A stretch of DNA of 64,000 nucleotides. It comes from Oncomelania hupensis (Eukaryota > Mollusca > Gastropoda > Littorinimorpha > Pomatiopsidae). The notes below the pieces were generated by a model. That model was not told the DNA's origin. It worked only from the letters and a program-made list of their open reading frames with translations, and ran no database searches. The position numbers and the translations under genes were made by a program. The DNA lies in NCBI GenBank assembly GCA_036898135.1, contig CM072525.1:22413492-22477491 (forward strand), given 5' to 3'. Shown here one piece after another: positions 11,696-22,800 of the stretch (position 1 is its first letter; every line of letters starts with the position of its first letter).

Positions 11696-12159
11696 AGAAA
11701 GTTGACTTAGTTCGTCTCCTATAGGCGACGAAATAGGTCGAATTTTGTTCAAAAATTCTTCGGAAATTCACTGTATTTTCTCCGTCCCGGATAGTGCACT
11801 CCTGTGTACTAAAAACACTCTCATGCACTACAACTGCACTCCCATGCACTAAAAGAGCACTCCTGCGTACTTAGAAAAAAGTGGGTGGCTGGAAAACTCT
11901 GGGTGACTAATACACTCACCCATTTCCTGCATAAAAAGCAAGGTTAGTCACCCATTTTAAGGCTTATGCCTCCGCACACCCACACACACACACACACACA
12001 CACACTGTATTTTAGACAATAAAGAAGGAGGACAAAAAGGGAGAAGAAGTTGGAGGAAAAGTAGGAAGAGGAGGATTATGAAGATACTATCCCGGATATA
12101 AAAGACACTTAAGCTCATTTCCCAGGGGGTGAGTGCCAGTTAAGTAAATACAACTATTA
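11696..12159. other. Unassigned DNA with short CACTCC repeats
   Basis: At 11797-11870 the phrase GCACTCC(T/C)GTGTACTAAAA repeats three or four times at about 30-bp spacing; a (CA)n tract is at 11980-12005. No gene was seen. Confidence 0.5.
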
Positions 12160-12349
12160 AGGCTTTAGACGATGTGCCTAAGAATGCAAGCTGTTGTCTC
12201 TGATTATTAGAGTTAGATTCTATATCTACCAGTGTCTAGAGCAGCTCTTGAACTGGAAATCCCTCCAGTAGTTTGGGAGAAAATAGGGTTAGAAAAAAGC
12301 AAACAAAACACAATATGACATTACCATGATAACGACACCCGATATACAT
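12160..12349 (+). repeat. Family MR repeat, left part
   Basis: An old degenerate repeat containing CCAGTAGTTTGGGAGAAAATAGGG and CATTACCATGATAACGAC, matching 39855-40780. It stops at GATATACAT (12341-12349), where LINE copy B begins. Confidence 0.75.
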
Positions 12350-12911
12350 CCTATCCTATCCAATACCGTAACTCGAAGGTCGTTGGGGCACAACAGATGA
12401 TCGTTTAACCAGTGTACTCCATCTTTCTCTGTCCTCAACAGCCCTCATGACTTCGCTCAGTGTCAAGCCAGTCCATTCTCGAATGTTGTCCTCCTAGCTC
12501 TTTTGCTGTCTCAGTCTTCTTCTGCCTTCCTGTACCGTGCCTTGCAGGATGGTCTTTGCAAGGCCTGAAGCTCTAGTGATGTGGCCATACCATCGATTCG
12601 GGGTTTCCATTTCTTCACCACTGTAAGCATGTCATCATGTTGTCCAATGGCTTGTGTGATGGTCTGTGGGACTTTCTCGTTGGTGATGTGCTGAGTATAA
12701 GAAATGTCCAGAAATCTTCTGTAGCACCTCAGCTCCATGCTTTGTATTCTTCTAGTAGATCTGCTGTGAGGGTCCATGTTTCGCAAGCGTATAGGAAGAT
12801 GGAAATGACAAGGGAGCGTAGCAGCCTTGCTTTGGAATGTAGACTGATGGTCCTGTCTTTCCAAATGGGCTTCAACCTTGTCAGGGCAGCAGTTGTTTGT
12901 GCTATCCGGGA
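12350..12911 (-). mobile_element. LINE-1fam copy B, inserted in an MR repeat
   Basis: 562-bp 3' fragment on the minus strand with the CTATCC tail on the left. The reverse frame shows RLKPIWKDRTISLHSKARLL, SLVISIFLYACETWTL and, frameshifted, CYRRFLDISYTQHITN. It is flanked by GATATACAT (12341-12349) and GATATACAA (12912-12920), an 8-9 bp target-site duplication. The MR repeat resumes right after it, so the insertion boundaries are exact. Confidence 0.93.
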
Positions 12912-13195
12912 GATATACAATGGTATTGACTAAGGCTCAACGCATCTGTGCAGTCTAATTTCATACAAAGTTTGAAGGACATTTTCATGATTACATCGCT
13001 CAAGTTGCCATAAGTTTGGTTTAACATTCGAGGCATAAGGAAAGTCTAAATATATACGAAACTTGAACCAAATCTCTTCAGTACTTTGGAAGAAAATAGT
13101 CTTATTAGAAAAAACAACAACGCATTACGATATCACCATGATGACGTCACGCGACGACATCACTCAATATACCGTAGTTTCGTTCAAATGTTTAA
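12912..13195 (+). repeat. Family MR repeat, right part
   Basis: Continues the MR repeat after LINE B: GACTAAGGCTCAACGCA, CATACAAAGTTT, TTTGGTTTAAC, GGAAAGTCTAA and ATGATGACGTCAC all recur in order at 40075-40330. Confidence 0.8.
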
Positions 13196-13200
13196 CAATA

Positions 13201-14462
13201 TTAACAAGCAGGATTCAGGGCAGGGCGAAGTACCACTGAACAGATTTTCAACCTCAGAATAATGTGTGAGAAATACCTACAGCACCAACAACATCTATAT
13301 CATGTGTTCATAGACTTCAAGAAGGCGTTTGACCGAGTCTGGCATGCAGCTCTATGGGCAACAATGAAAGTGTACAACATCAGCCCTAAAATTATTGAAG
13401 TCATCAAAAGCCTGTATGACAAGGCTACCAGTGCAGTCCTCCACAACAGCGCCATCGGGAACTGGTTCAGAACAACAATCGGTGTGCGTCAAGGATGCCC
13501 ACTCTCTCCAACACTCTTCAACATCTTCCTAGAGCGCATCATGTCAGATGCTATTGCAGATCATGAAGGCAGAGTCAGCATTGGGGGTAGAGCAATCTCC
13601 AATCTTCGTTTTGCGGATGACATTGATGGATTGGCTGGAGAGGAACAAGAACTTGAACAGCTGGTACAGAGGCCTGACACCACCTCCAGAGCTTATGGAA
13701 TGGAAATAAGTGCAGAGAAGACCAAAATGATAACCAACAACACCAATGGCATCAACATGGACATCAAAGTCCAAGGCCAATCACACAGTGCATAACTTCA
13801 AATATTTGGGAGCCATTGTATCAGACAATGGGTCCCGACAGGAAGTCCTCTCCAGGATCGCACACACAACATGCTGCCCTGACAAGGTTAAAGCCCATTT
13901 GGAAAGACAGGACCATCAGTCTACATTCCAATGTAAGACTGCTGCGCTCCCTTGTCATCTCCATCTTCCTATATGTTCGCGAAGCATGAACCCTCACAGC
14001 AGATCTCCAACGAAGAATACAAAGCATGGAGATGAGGTGCTACAGAAGACTTCTGGGCATTTCCTATACCCAACACATCACCAACGACGAAGTCCGACAG
14101 ACCATCACACAAGCCATTGGACAACACGATGACCTGCTAATAGTGGTGAAGAAATGGAAACTCCGATGGTATGGCCACGTCACCAGATCATCAGTGCTTG
14201 CAAAGACTATTCTGCAAGGCACAGTGTAAGGAGGTAGAAGAAGAGGGAGACCGAAAAAGAGGTGGGAGGACACCATTCGAGAATGGACTGGTTTGTCACT
14301 GAGCGAAGCCATCAGGGCTGCTGAGGACATGGAAAGATGGAGTATGCTGGTTAAACGATCATCTGTGGTGCCCCTACGACCTCAGGGTTATGCTGGTTAA
14401 ACGATCAACTGTGGTGCCCCTACGACCTCAGGGTTACTTGACAGGATAGGATAGGATAGGTT
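13201..14462 (+). mobile_element. LINE-1fam copy C, longest contiguous RT copy
   Basis: Begins inside the RT domain at the GFRAGRSTTEQIF motif (about 13210). It stays open to 13795 through VFIDFKKAFDRVWHAALW (first catalytic Asp), RTTIGVRQGCPLSPTLFNIF, SNLRFADDIDGLAGEEQEL (catalytic FADD) and GMEISAEKTKM. After 13785 a small deletion breaks the frame. The C-terminal part (CYRRLLGISYTQHITN, KLRWYGHVTRSS, RPKKRWED) is split by stops. The 3' end carries a 46-bp duplication (14343-14388 and 14389-14434) before the GGATA tail. It is 5'-truncated and not functional. Confidence 0.93.
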
Positions 14463-14506
14463 TTCTAAAGGATGTGCATTTAGTGACTGAACCTGCGAAG
14501 ATGTCA

Positions 14507-14507
<1 letters not shown>

Positions 14508-14537
<30 letters not shown>

Positions 14538-14560
14538 GAGACAGAGACAGAAAGGCAGAG

Positions 14561-14630
<70 letters not shown>

Positions 14631-14631
14631 G
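14508..14631. repeat. (CT)n facing (GA)n, then G run
   Basis: About 15 CT units, then GAGACAGAG, then about 80 bp of GAAA/GA, then about 12 G. The CT and GA arms can pair as a hairpin. Confidence 0.9.
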
Positions 14632-14970
14632 GCAGAGATAGATACACATGAAAGGTCAAAAGAAAACAAACAGGTCAATGTTTAATTGAAGTGGACACAC
14701 TAGTTCTGGGAAAACGAAAAAAACAAAATAGGCAAGGTAATGAGTTCATTAATAAAACTAAAACAAAATGAGAGAGAAAGAGAGAAAGGGAGAGAGAGAA
14801 AGGGAGAGAGAGAAAGAGAGAGACATACAGACAGACAGACAAAGAAGAAAAGAGAGGGTAGAAGACATGTTCTAAAATTAGCCTAATTTGATCCCTGCTG
14901 TATTGTCTCTTCTCTAGCATCTGACTGTGTTCTGTTTTGTGTGATCTTTTGGCTCTCGATTTGTTTGCGT

Positions 14971-15011
<41 letters not shown>

Positions 15012-15094
15012 CGGGAACGGAATGTATTGTGTGTTTTAATCACGACGTGTAGTTTATTTTTTTAAATTAGAGCTTAGGCACCAAATAAACCCAC

Positions 15095-15162
<68 letters not shown>

Positions 15163-15315
15163 CTTAGAGAGATGGGGAGAGAGAGGGAGCGAGAGAAGGA
15201 GAGAGTGAGAACATAGAGAAAAAGAGATAGAGAAGAGAGGGAGAGAGTGGGGTGAAGGAAAAAAAAAAGGGGGGGAAGAGGGATGGAAGAAGAGAGAGCG
15301 AGAGAGGAAAAGAGA

Positions 15316-15352
<37 letters not shown>

Positions 15353-15360
15353 TGGGATGT
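14632..15360. repeat. Cluster of GA, GT and ATT microsatellites
   Basis: GA-rich at 14770-14850, (GT)n at 14965-15008, (ATT)n at 15098-15161, and GA-rich again at 15170-15352. No coding content; ORFs here are Ser/Leu, Asn or Arg/Glu runs. Confidence 0.85.
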
Positions 15361-16878
15361 GTGTGGAGGGTAGGGTATGGGGGACACTTAACCGTTACAG
15401 ACTATATCTGTCTTCTGGGAGAACAGTGTGACGGGTTTTTTATTGTTGCTGGGCTCTGCAAAATGGAATGCTGTAACCCTCACGTCTATTCTATGGGGAC
15501 CGCTAGTGAGTCACCCTGTGAATTACTTTAATACATTTATTTGTTTAGCTCGGTCTGTGTTAAGGCTGGGGTACAGAGATAGATAGAAAAATGGTAAAAG
15601 ATCACTGTCACACTAGCTTTCACACGGCTATGAATCATATGTAGTCCAGCCACTTGATAACAGTAAAAATCACACATTTATTTCTTCTCCCCTATACACG
15701 ATCTTCGAAGTACGAATCTACTTTAAAAGTTCAATTGTCAATGCGAATGGTTCGCTCGCTGATAATCTAGGCAGCTACTTATTCTTCATCGGGCACTGGC
15801 TACTAGCGTTCATGAAGAGTGGACTACTGTGGTCCTTTTGATACAGTTTTAGTGCACTGTTTCCTGGGCACTTAACTGATTAGTTTCGTGGTTAAAGCGC
15901 TGCGTTGAGGTAGCTTCTACAACACGCTGTGTTGTCGTTGCTTGTGTTCGACGGGTGGGCTATCTGCGCTCGATGCTGTAGATGCCTCGGCAGCCAACTC
16001 GAATCGTAGATTAGGTTCTATTCTTGGCTGAGTTGGGCTCACGATATCCCACCTGTTCGTCTGAAACATATGAGATGAAATTCTGCACAACCTTGAATAA
16101 TAGGTCTGTGCAGAGCGTCTCACTGAAAGCCAAAGTAGCCCTCAGTGATAGCTCCACATCTCTAAGAGACGAACATTCTGCTAAGTCGGTGGTCCACTGG
16201 AATCTCCACTCTAATTTCCTATACATATAAATATAAATCGTGGCTAACTATACACATAAAAAATTAATAATAGTATAAACATTCACTGGTATAGCCACTG
16301 GTCTGCAAGCATACATATAGGTTAAACAACAGTGGTTCCGTCAGGTATACAACATGGCGTCAAACACGGTCGTGCTTGACACGTGGTCGGCTTCTCCACG
16401 TGGTAAGGCAAAGTCGGACTAACAATTCAAATCTATGCATAGCAAATTCTACAAACCTAATTTTACAATAATATAAATACATCACGATGAAACAGGAGTA
16501 TGTTCATTTACCTGTTCGACAATGTCAAATATTCAACAAGCACTGCTTCCCTGTTCTATCAGTGGAGATATTTCTCTGCTCAAGTGTAGCTGTGTACTGC
16601 TCAGAGCTTTCCACACAACTCACCCTATACTTGGCTTTGACTGAATCAGCCAGAACTGGTTCTAACCACTCTACCTGTGTCCCGATTGGATGAAACAATC
16701 TAAGTGGATGTAAAGTTCGAAACACCATCGTATGATGTCACTAAACGGCTCGCGTCAGCTCGCAGTGTGTGTGTACACATCAGTTATACCTTAATCGTCT
16801 GCTATAGACTACAGTAACCTTCTAAGTTTTACTACTGCTAAACAATCAAAAGCTCAAATAGTGCGGGGTAAACGGGTA
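15361..16878. other. Unassigned, moderately complex DNA
   Basis: About 1.5 kb without recognisable coding motifs. ORFs of 67-82 codons lie on both strands over the same bases (for example 16487-16693 and 16525-16728), so none is supported. It may be an unrecognised retroelement or ancient intron. Confidence 0.45.
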
Positions 16879-16879
16879 T

Positions 16880-16897
16880 ATATACATACATATATAT

Positions 16898-16956
<59 letters not shown>
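16880..16956. repeat. (AT)n microsatellite
   Basis: TATATA run of about 75 bp with one break. Confidence 0.95.
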
Positions 16957-16959
<3 letters not shown>

Positions 16960-16996
16960 CACCCATTGCACCTTCGAAATTCAAATTTTTTATTTC

Positions 16997-17028
<32 letters not shown>

Positions 17029-17336
17029 CACAGTAAATAATTCATTGAAATTTTTTTAAAGACATCAAAAAGGTGATAAGTGAAAAGTACCGACAATTGT
17101 ATTAAAAATAAAAGGTAAAAAGATTAATTAAAAAAAAAGATAAATGACGAAACAAAAAGACAAGTACAAAACAAAGACAAAAACGGGCATTGACAGCAGT
17201 GTGTTTTTCGCTCTTCCATCTGCCCCCATTTTCTGTCACGCCTTCTTAGACCTTTTTCTGTCTTCTCTCCCTCGCCTCCCAAAATGATCGATTCGTTTAG
17301 CCCCTCAGAACTACACTAAAACATCTATATATATAC

Positions 17337-17408
17337 ATCAAAATCAAGAAAACAAAAAGTAGAGGGTTATAAACTATACTCTCTACTTTTTCTTTTCTTG
17401 ATTTTGAT
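17337..17408. repeat. 72-bp hairpin
   Basis: Arms ATCAAAATCAAGAAAACAAA and its complement (about 28 bp, one mismatch) enclose a loop of about 15 bases. It is close enough to perfect to form a stable cruciform. No adjacent element end was recognised. Confidence 0.8.
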
Positions 17409-18790
17409 TTCGACTTTTGACACTTTATTGTCCCTTTTCATCGGGAAATTCGCAGCCTGTGCCGCGCCCAACCCTAACCATAATATTAGTTGTCTATTCT
17501 TAGTTCTTAGTAGCTGAGAGACCTTCATCTTCGCTTGTCCACCAAGCTCTGCCGATGGTCATATTAAAGCAGAGAGGCGTAATGATATCGCGCGTGAGAC
17601 CGCGAGCCACCAGTCTCTGTAGTTTAAAAGTTTTTTTTTTTTTTTTTTTTTAAGCATAAGAAAAGACCACGTTGTTAATCGTTTAACGCCGCCATTTTTC
17701 TCGGATGGATGCGTACTTTCGAAACATATTTCTAAACTCTATTGTTTGGAAACAAAGAGTAGTTGTTTTGTGCGTGTGTGTTTGTGTGTGTTGGTTTTGT
17801 TGTTGTTGTTGTTATTTTGATATCCAACTTGTTCTTCTGCGTCCAACTGCCTATCCTAGACCGTCTTCATATTTCTCAGTACCTATGAAAGGTCAAATCA
17901 AAATGTTTAAAAAGCGAATAAATGAGGCGTGGATTTAAACCTCAAATCCTGTAACCATCCGCAGAGCTTAGTGGAGATGCACACGCAAGCTTCGACGAGT
18001 GTCAGCGACGCCTGGTGCTGTATGTAAACAAAGTAAAGCGAAACGTTCGCGCAATACAGAGCAATAGACCATGCTCAAAAATACGAAGGGAAAAAACCTT
18101 GGCCGGCTTGCCCGCATGTTGCGCCAGAGTTGTCCAACGTTGAAGCGGACATCCTTTGCAAATGAACACAGTTCTTCGCCTACAAGTTCTGCTCTATCCT
18201 CCTCCATCAAACCTTCAGAAAGGATGATTTTAGTTGCAATCCTAGCTAGCTCCGCTAGTACGGCCTTGCACTGCCAGGCAGCTATGGAACGCGGAACGAA
18301 ATTGCACACGCGATTACACGCCCATCTAGTAGCGGTGTGGTGGTAAACTTTCACGACAAACTGCGCAAGCGCAAGTCCACACTTAATTGCAAGCACATTT
18401 ATCTGCGAGTCACATTAAAGCTAGGAATGGGAAACGTCTTGAAATAAGTTCTATGGACCAAAATAATTTAATATAGATTGGCAAATAATTTACAATGTAA
18501 TTCACGACACCCACACCCTCCCCTGTTGTTCGCCAGGTGAATGAGAGCAGGATAAAACCATTAAGGCGTACAAGACGCACACATGCTTGAGCCCTGTGGT
18601 TTGAGAGTTTGCCATGGACAACTTAACTCCAACCGGCTTTGGCGTTGATCATATGATCCCCTTATCTTCTGCTGTATGCCAAGTGCCAAATGAGCACATG
18701 TTTCAGCTGGTATGTGTGCCATATTTTTTAATTGCACAATTTGCCGTGTTATTTTTAAAATGACGTTGAAGCAATACATTGAGAGAAGAC
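17409..18790. other. Unassigned DNA with an unexplained 142-codon antisense ORF
   Basis: Bases 17968-18396 are richer in GC than their surroundings and are open on the minus strand (142 codons), with a second 91-codon ORF on the plus strand across the same DNA. I recognise no domain. It could be part of a transposon ORF. I do not call a gene. Confidence 0.4.
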
Positions 18791-18799
18791 AAAAAAGAA

Positions 18800-18975
18800 T
18801 GAAAGAAAGGAAAGAAAGAAAAAAATGAAAAGAAAGAAAGAAAGAAAGAAAGAAGAAGAAGAAGAAGAAGAAGAAGAAGAAGAAGAAGAAGAACAAGAAC
18901 AAGAACAAGAACAAGAACAACAACAACAACAACTACAACAACAACAACAACAACAACAACGACAACAAGAATGGA
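18800..18975. repeat. Compound (GAAA)n(GAA)n(CAAGAA)n(CAA)n tract
   Basis: One purine-rich tract whose unit changes stepwise from GAAA to GAA to CAAGAA to CAA. It borders the reverse-oriented retroposon end at 18976. Confidence 0.95.
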
Positions 18976-19025
18976 TGCTATATACGCGTTTTTCCCTAAA
19001 TCATTAAGCAGGCTCACTAAAACAC
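18976..19025 (-). mobile_element. Retroposon 3' end, family TRI, copy 1
   Basis: TGGATGCTATATACGCG then TTTCCC(T/C)AAATC recurs at 41524-41565. In both copies the tail side abuts a trinucleotide tract: here (CAA)n/(GAA)n, there (CTA)n. Read in reverse it ends in a CGCGTATATAGCATCCA phrase. Confidence 0.65.
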
Positions 19026-19127
19026 TAATCACTAAATAGGGACTATGTAACAGTATCTTCAGGGCAATTTGTAGAATCTAAATAGGCCTATGCCATTCAG
19101 TTTTAAATAACTCAGAATATAACTGTC

Positions 19128-19332
19128 TGTGCAAGGCACAATGCAAGGAGGGAGAAGAAGAGTGAGACCGAAAAAGAGGTGCGAGGACAACATTCGAGTA
19201 TGGACTGGTTTGATACTGAGCGAAACCAATAGGGTTGCTGAGGACAGAGAAAGATGGAGTACGCTGGTTAATCGATCATCTGTGGTGCTCCTACGACCTC
19301 CGAGTTACGGGATAGGATATGATAGGACAGAA
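19128..19332 (+). mobile_element. LINE-1fam copy E, 3' end
   Basis: Only the last ~60 codons (RPKKRCEDNIRVWTG, WSTLVNRSS) and a short GGATA-like tail; strongly 5'-truncated. Confidence 0.85.
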
Positions 19333-19790
19333 TATAAATCCAGACATTTTTTATTTGAATAAGTGAAACATATTTCTTACTTTTGATTCTAGAAACAAAT
19401 AGGATACTATCAAAACCATCAAAAGAGTAGTCACAAGAAGTCAGTTGTTGGGGTTAGAGGATTATGGTGTGGAAACAATTTGCAAGGATCAAACCGGAGT
19501 CACAAGGACCAAATCTTGCGGGAAGAAATCTCAAACAATTTGCAGGGGTCAAATCGGAGTCAGTCCGCACGTGCAGCGCGTGATTTGCGAATACTCCCAA
19601 ACTATTGCTTCTAAATCCGTAATTCTTGGGTTGTGGGTTCTGCAGAGTCTCCTGCTCTCGAAGTTTGAAGAGCGAAGAGTAAAATGCGCATCCGACGTGA
19701 TTGAGAGAGAAAGAAAGGCGGAACTAATAGATAAACACGGTGTCATCGATGGCTTCGGACAACCTGGTTTCTTAGCACTAGTGACAACTT
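19333..19790. other. Unassigned DNA
   Basis: A short phrase, AACAATTTGCARGG(A/G)TCAAA, is repeated at about 19478 and 19533. The 135-codon ORF at 19445-19852 ends in a Met run from a GAT repeat and has no known motif. Confidence 0.45.
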
Positions 19791-19792
19791 CT

Positions 19793-19798
19793 GTGATG

Positions 19799-19830
<32 letters not shown>

Positions 19831-19843
19831 GATGATAATGATA
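19793..19843. repeat. (GAT)n microsatellite
   Basis: About 16 GAT units, directly at the 3' end of R1 copy 1. Confidence 0.95.
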
Positions 19844-20545
19844 GTTGATTGATTGATTCTTGCTTTAGGTCCAGCGGACTCCTCCGAGCCAAATCAGGAC
19901 CGGACAACCCCCAATCCGCATAAAAGATCTGCCGAAACAACCCTAGTGGGAAAATTGAATGCCCTCCACCGGCCAGTCACTTTACAATAAAGACATCCCA
20001 CGCGGGGGACGGCTGAGGGTTGACCTCAACTACGCGAACACCCCGGTTACAAAAACAAAATAGAATACAAACATCATTATAAATCATCAATGAAACACAT
20101 ACATATAAAATGCCTATAGTGCTAAATAGTACAATCATAGGAAGCCCTAGTGACCACCCGGCAGAAAGCGTCCAACACTCCCAAGCTGATCCAACAGACC
20201 TCATACACAAACAAGGAGTCTTGTCCAGGAAGAGTTTTCAAGAAAAAAGGTAGGTCATTGATCTAGCGAAGAAGAAGATAGTATAGCAGAGTGAAGGACA
20301 GAGCAGGAATAGGAAAGAGTAAATGAGGAAGACAGCGACAGTGGGAATTTAAAGCACTAAATTTCCATAAAGTGGGGATACTATTTATACTGAAAAACCC
20401 CGGCACTCCAACGGGGGTACTGTTGCCGCAGTGAATCTGTCTTGCCTATAAAGGAAAGACAGGTGTTCAACTGTGGCTTTCACTGTTCCCTTTATAGGTT
20501 TGAACAATCTACAGTGGCAAGATTGCTCATGACCCCAAGGGGTAA
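19844..20545 (-). mobile_element. Interspersed repeat R1, copy 1
   Basis: About 700 bp on the minus strand. In element orientation it starts CCCCTTGGGGTCATGAGC, has a TATA-like CAGTATAAATAGTATCCCC, and ends GTCCGCTGGACCTAAAGCAA with an (AATC)n tail. Three more long copies are at 29524, 38647 and 55255. The tail and frequent 5' truncation suggest a non-autonomous retroposon; no protein-coding capacity is supported. Its 5' end touches the (AAT)n tract at 20546. Confidence 0.85.
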
Positions 20546-20571
20546 TGATAATGATAATGATAATAATAATG

Positions 20572-20657
<86 letters not shown>
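20546..20657. repeat. (AAT)n microsatellite
   Basis: GATAAT units become pure AAT (more than 25 units), abutting the 5' end of R1 copy 1. Confidence 0.95.
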
Positions 20658-20659
<2 letters not shown>

Positions 20660-21477
20660 GACGAAGAAGAAGAAGCAGAATGAGATCTTTTTTTCTGTTT
20701 TAATTAGCATCCACTGGTACTGAAGCACACTCTGAGCCTGGAATTCCGATATGGACAACGCACTTTTTGTGATTTTGTCAACCTAAAGCCTACAATAAGC
20801 CTAACAATGGTTGCAAGCGAAGCCCAATAAACTCACAAAACTTGTTGGGATGAAAATGTATTATAGACTAATGCATTCAAATATTACTTTTGGTGGCATG
20901 CAACGCTCATTTTGTGGATTTTTCTTTTTATAAATGTAGAACAGGCTACACTCACATACAATTATTAGGTGCAGTTCGGTTTCGCTTACTTTTAAAGAGA
21001 CCCACTTTGACCACGCTTCCTTTCTTTATTTTATTTTACCTTATTGTCCCTTTTTCCACAGTGAATGTTGCCCCACTAAAAAAATAAGCTTACAATAAAA
21101 AATAACTTTTTCGAAAAAAAAAATATAGACATAGATATAGATATAGATATATATTAAATAAATACATTCCGTATATTTTGTGTGTATTAATAGCACCATT
21201 CTGGAACTAAAAATAGCATCTACCAATGCCGGTAAGAGACCGAACCCGTAAAAACAATTGCTCGTAAGGTTGATAAAATAGACTCTACCTTACCCCAGAA
21301 CCCCCCCCCACCCCCACCCCCCAACAAAAATTCTTCAACTTATTTGTTAACTCAAAAACAGGGTCAAAGACCTCACGGCTCTGGTATTAATCATGGGAAA
21401 TCACTCCATGTGAGAACAAAATTTAAAAAAATTCTAACTGTAGCGGTTGATTTGAGCAACGAAAACCCGCTTTATCA
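20658..21477. other. Unassigned DNA
   Basis: AT-rich, with a C-rich run at 21301-21322 and a short GATATA tract near 21130. No gene was seen. Confidence 0.5.
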
Positions 21478-21770
21478 TTGTGTAAGCGCAGTGGTTGGAG
21501 CACTCGCTACTGTGTCGCAAGTTAAGCACCGTCCAGTGCGGTTAGCACTTGGATGGGTGACCGCAAAACGTGAAGTGACAAATAACAACGCACCCAGTTG
21601 ACTCAACTGTGACTGAGTACCTACTCTCTTAAGGGTGGGGAAGGTCAAGCAGCGAGGGAGAGAGATGGGCATCACCCTCATTACGCTGGCCCAAGATAAG
21701 TGTGATCTCCAACATCACGCTCCCCTACCGCCACAAGGCTATGGGACTACCTTTACCTTTTTTTTAAAAA
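21478..21770 (+). mobile_element. 5S rRNA-derived (chimeric) SINE, family S5, copy 1
   Basis: Bases 21520-21570 read AAGTTAAGCACCGTCC ... GGTTAGCACTTGGATGGGTG ACCGC, a close match to the internal promoter half of animal 5S rRNA. Just upstream, GCGCAGTGGTTGGAGCACTCG looks like a tRNA A-box region, so the head may be a tRNA/5S chimera. The 3' part (AAGTGTGATCTCCAACATCA, GCTATGGGACTACCTTTACC, T8) recurs reversed at 61460-61531. It is not a functional 5S gene because the 5' half of 5S is missing. Confidence 0.8.
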
Positions 21771-22091
21771 ATGTGATATCAATGCTAATTTTAGGGTAAA
21801 TCCGTTTTCGACAAAAATAAACGAGGCCTTCGAATTGGGGCACTTTAAGTTGACTGAATTGAATACAGAATACGGAACTCTTTATTGCCCTCGTAAATAT
21901 TGCAAAGAGAATTGTGTGCCGTGTCCATGTGCATATAAGTTCACAATTTGTTCTACAAAACAGTTAAATTAAATTAAATTAAACTATTATAGCGACATAA
22001 TATTTGGAAAAAAAACGACGGTTACAAATACATTGATTAAAGCCTGTCTACGATGGCACTGTCATATGTGGTGGTCAAATAACACATACAT

Positions 22092-22144
<53 letters not shown>

Positions 22145-22250
22145 TTTTTGTAAAAACGACATTGTGATAACTGTTGTGAAAAAAACAGGGATTATTTTGA
22201 CACACTTTTCATTTTCGTGACATTATTTTGACATTTTCAAATTTTTTAAC
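21771..22250. other. Unassigned DNA with a (CA)n tract
   Basis: AT-rich, with a near-pure CA tract of about 45 bp at 22097-22142. No gene was seen. Confidence 0.5.
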
Positions 22251-22315
22251 CTATCCCTAACCCTAACCCAATCACTAACCCCTAACCCTAACCCTTAACC
22301 CAACCCTAAAACAGC
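22250..22315 (+). repeat. Interstitial telomere-like CCCTAA repeats
   Basis: Degenerate CCCTAA units, about eight in 65 bp, with short changes. It is likely a relic and not a chromosome end, because unique sequence continues on both sides. Confidence 0.85.
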
Positions 22316-22425
22316 TGTAACTCTACCGGAACCCTATTTTGACGTCAAAATAGGGCAGCCTTCCAAAAAAGCCAAAAGAAACCATGTGGAGTTCATTGAG
22401 TGTGTCACTGTAACGTCGTTTCTGC

Positions 22426-22458
<33 letters not shown>

Positions 22459-22647
22459 TACACCACACACCACATTCACGCGCGCGGCCACAGAGACAGT
22501 TGAAACACAAGCAAGGACATTACAGTCCTTAAGATACTATGACGTTGAAACTGGATGGCCTTGTTTGGATAATCATTGCCCCGAAAAAGACATTTAAGGG
22601 GTGACAAAGTTTGCATAATAAGTATCTCTTCGGCCTGCCATAGTCTC

Positions 22648-22800
22648 ATTACAGTAAGTCTCACCTCGGCGTAGCCTAGAAGGAAGATGCGTGCTTACCA
22701 CGCAATAGGTCTGGGTTCCAGTCCCTAAGGGGATGAACCTGAGGAGGGTTTCACACAAAAAACCGACTGTTAGTATTGCCCTTTTTGTCTGATGTTCCCA
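22648..22800 (+). mobile_element. tRNA-derived SINE, family S4
   Basis: A tRNA-like head with GCGTAGCCTAGAAGGAAGA as A-box region and GGGTTCCAGTCCC as B-box (one base from consensus), followed by a body of unknown origin. Only one copy is visible here. Confidence 0.55.

Noticed and set aside
17968..18396. 142-codon antisense ORF as a gene
   Set aside because: No recognised motif, and a second ORF on the other strand covers the same bases; recorded only as an unexplained stretch.
21515..21575. A 5S rRNA gene
   Set aside because: Only the promoter half of 5S is present; the rest is SINE body, seen again at 61460.
22250..22315. A chromosome end
   Set aside because: Telomere-like units are degenerate and unique DNA continues on both sides.
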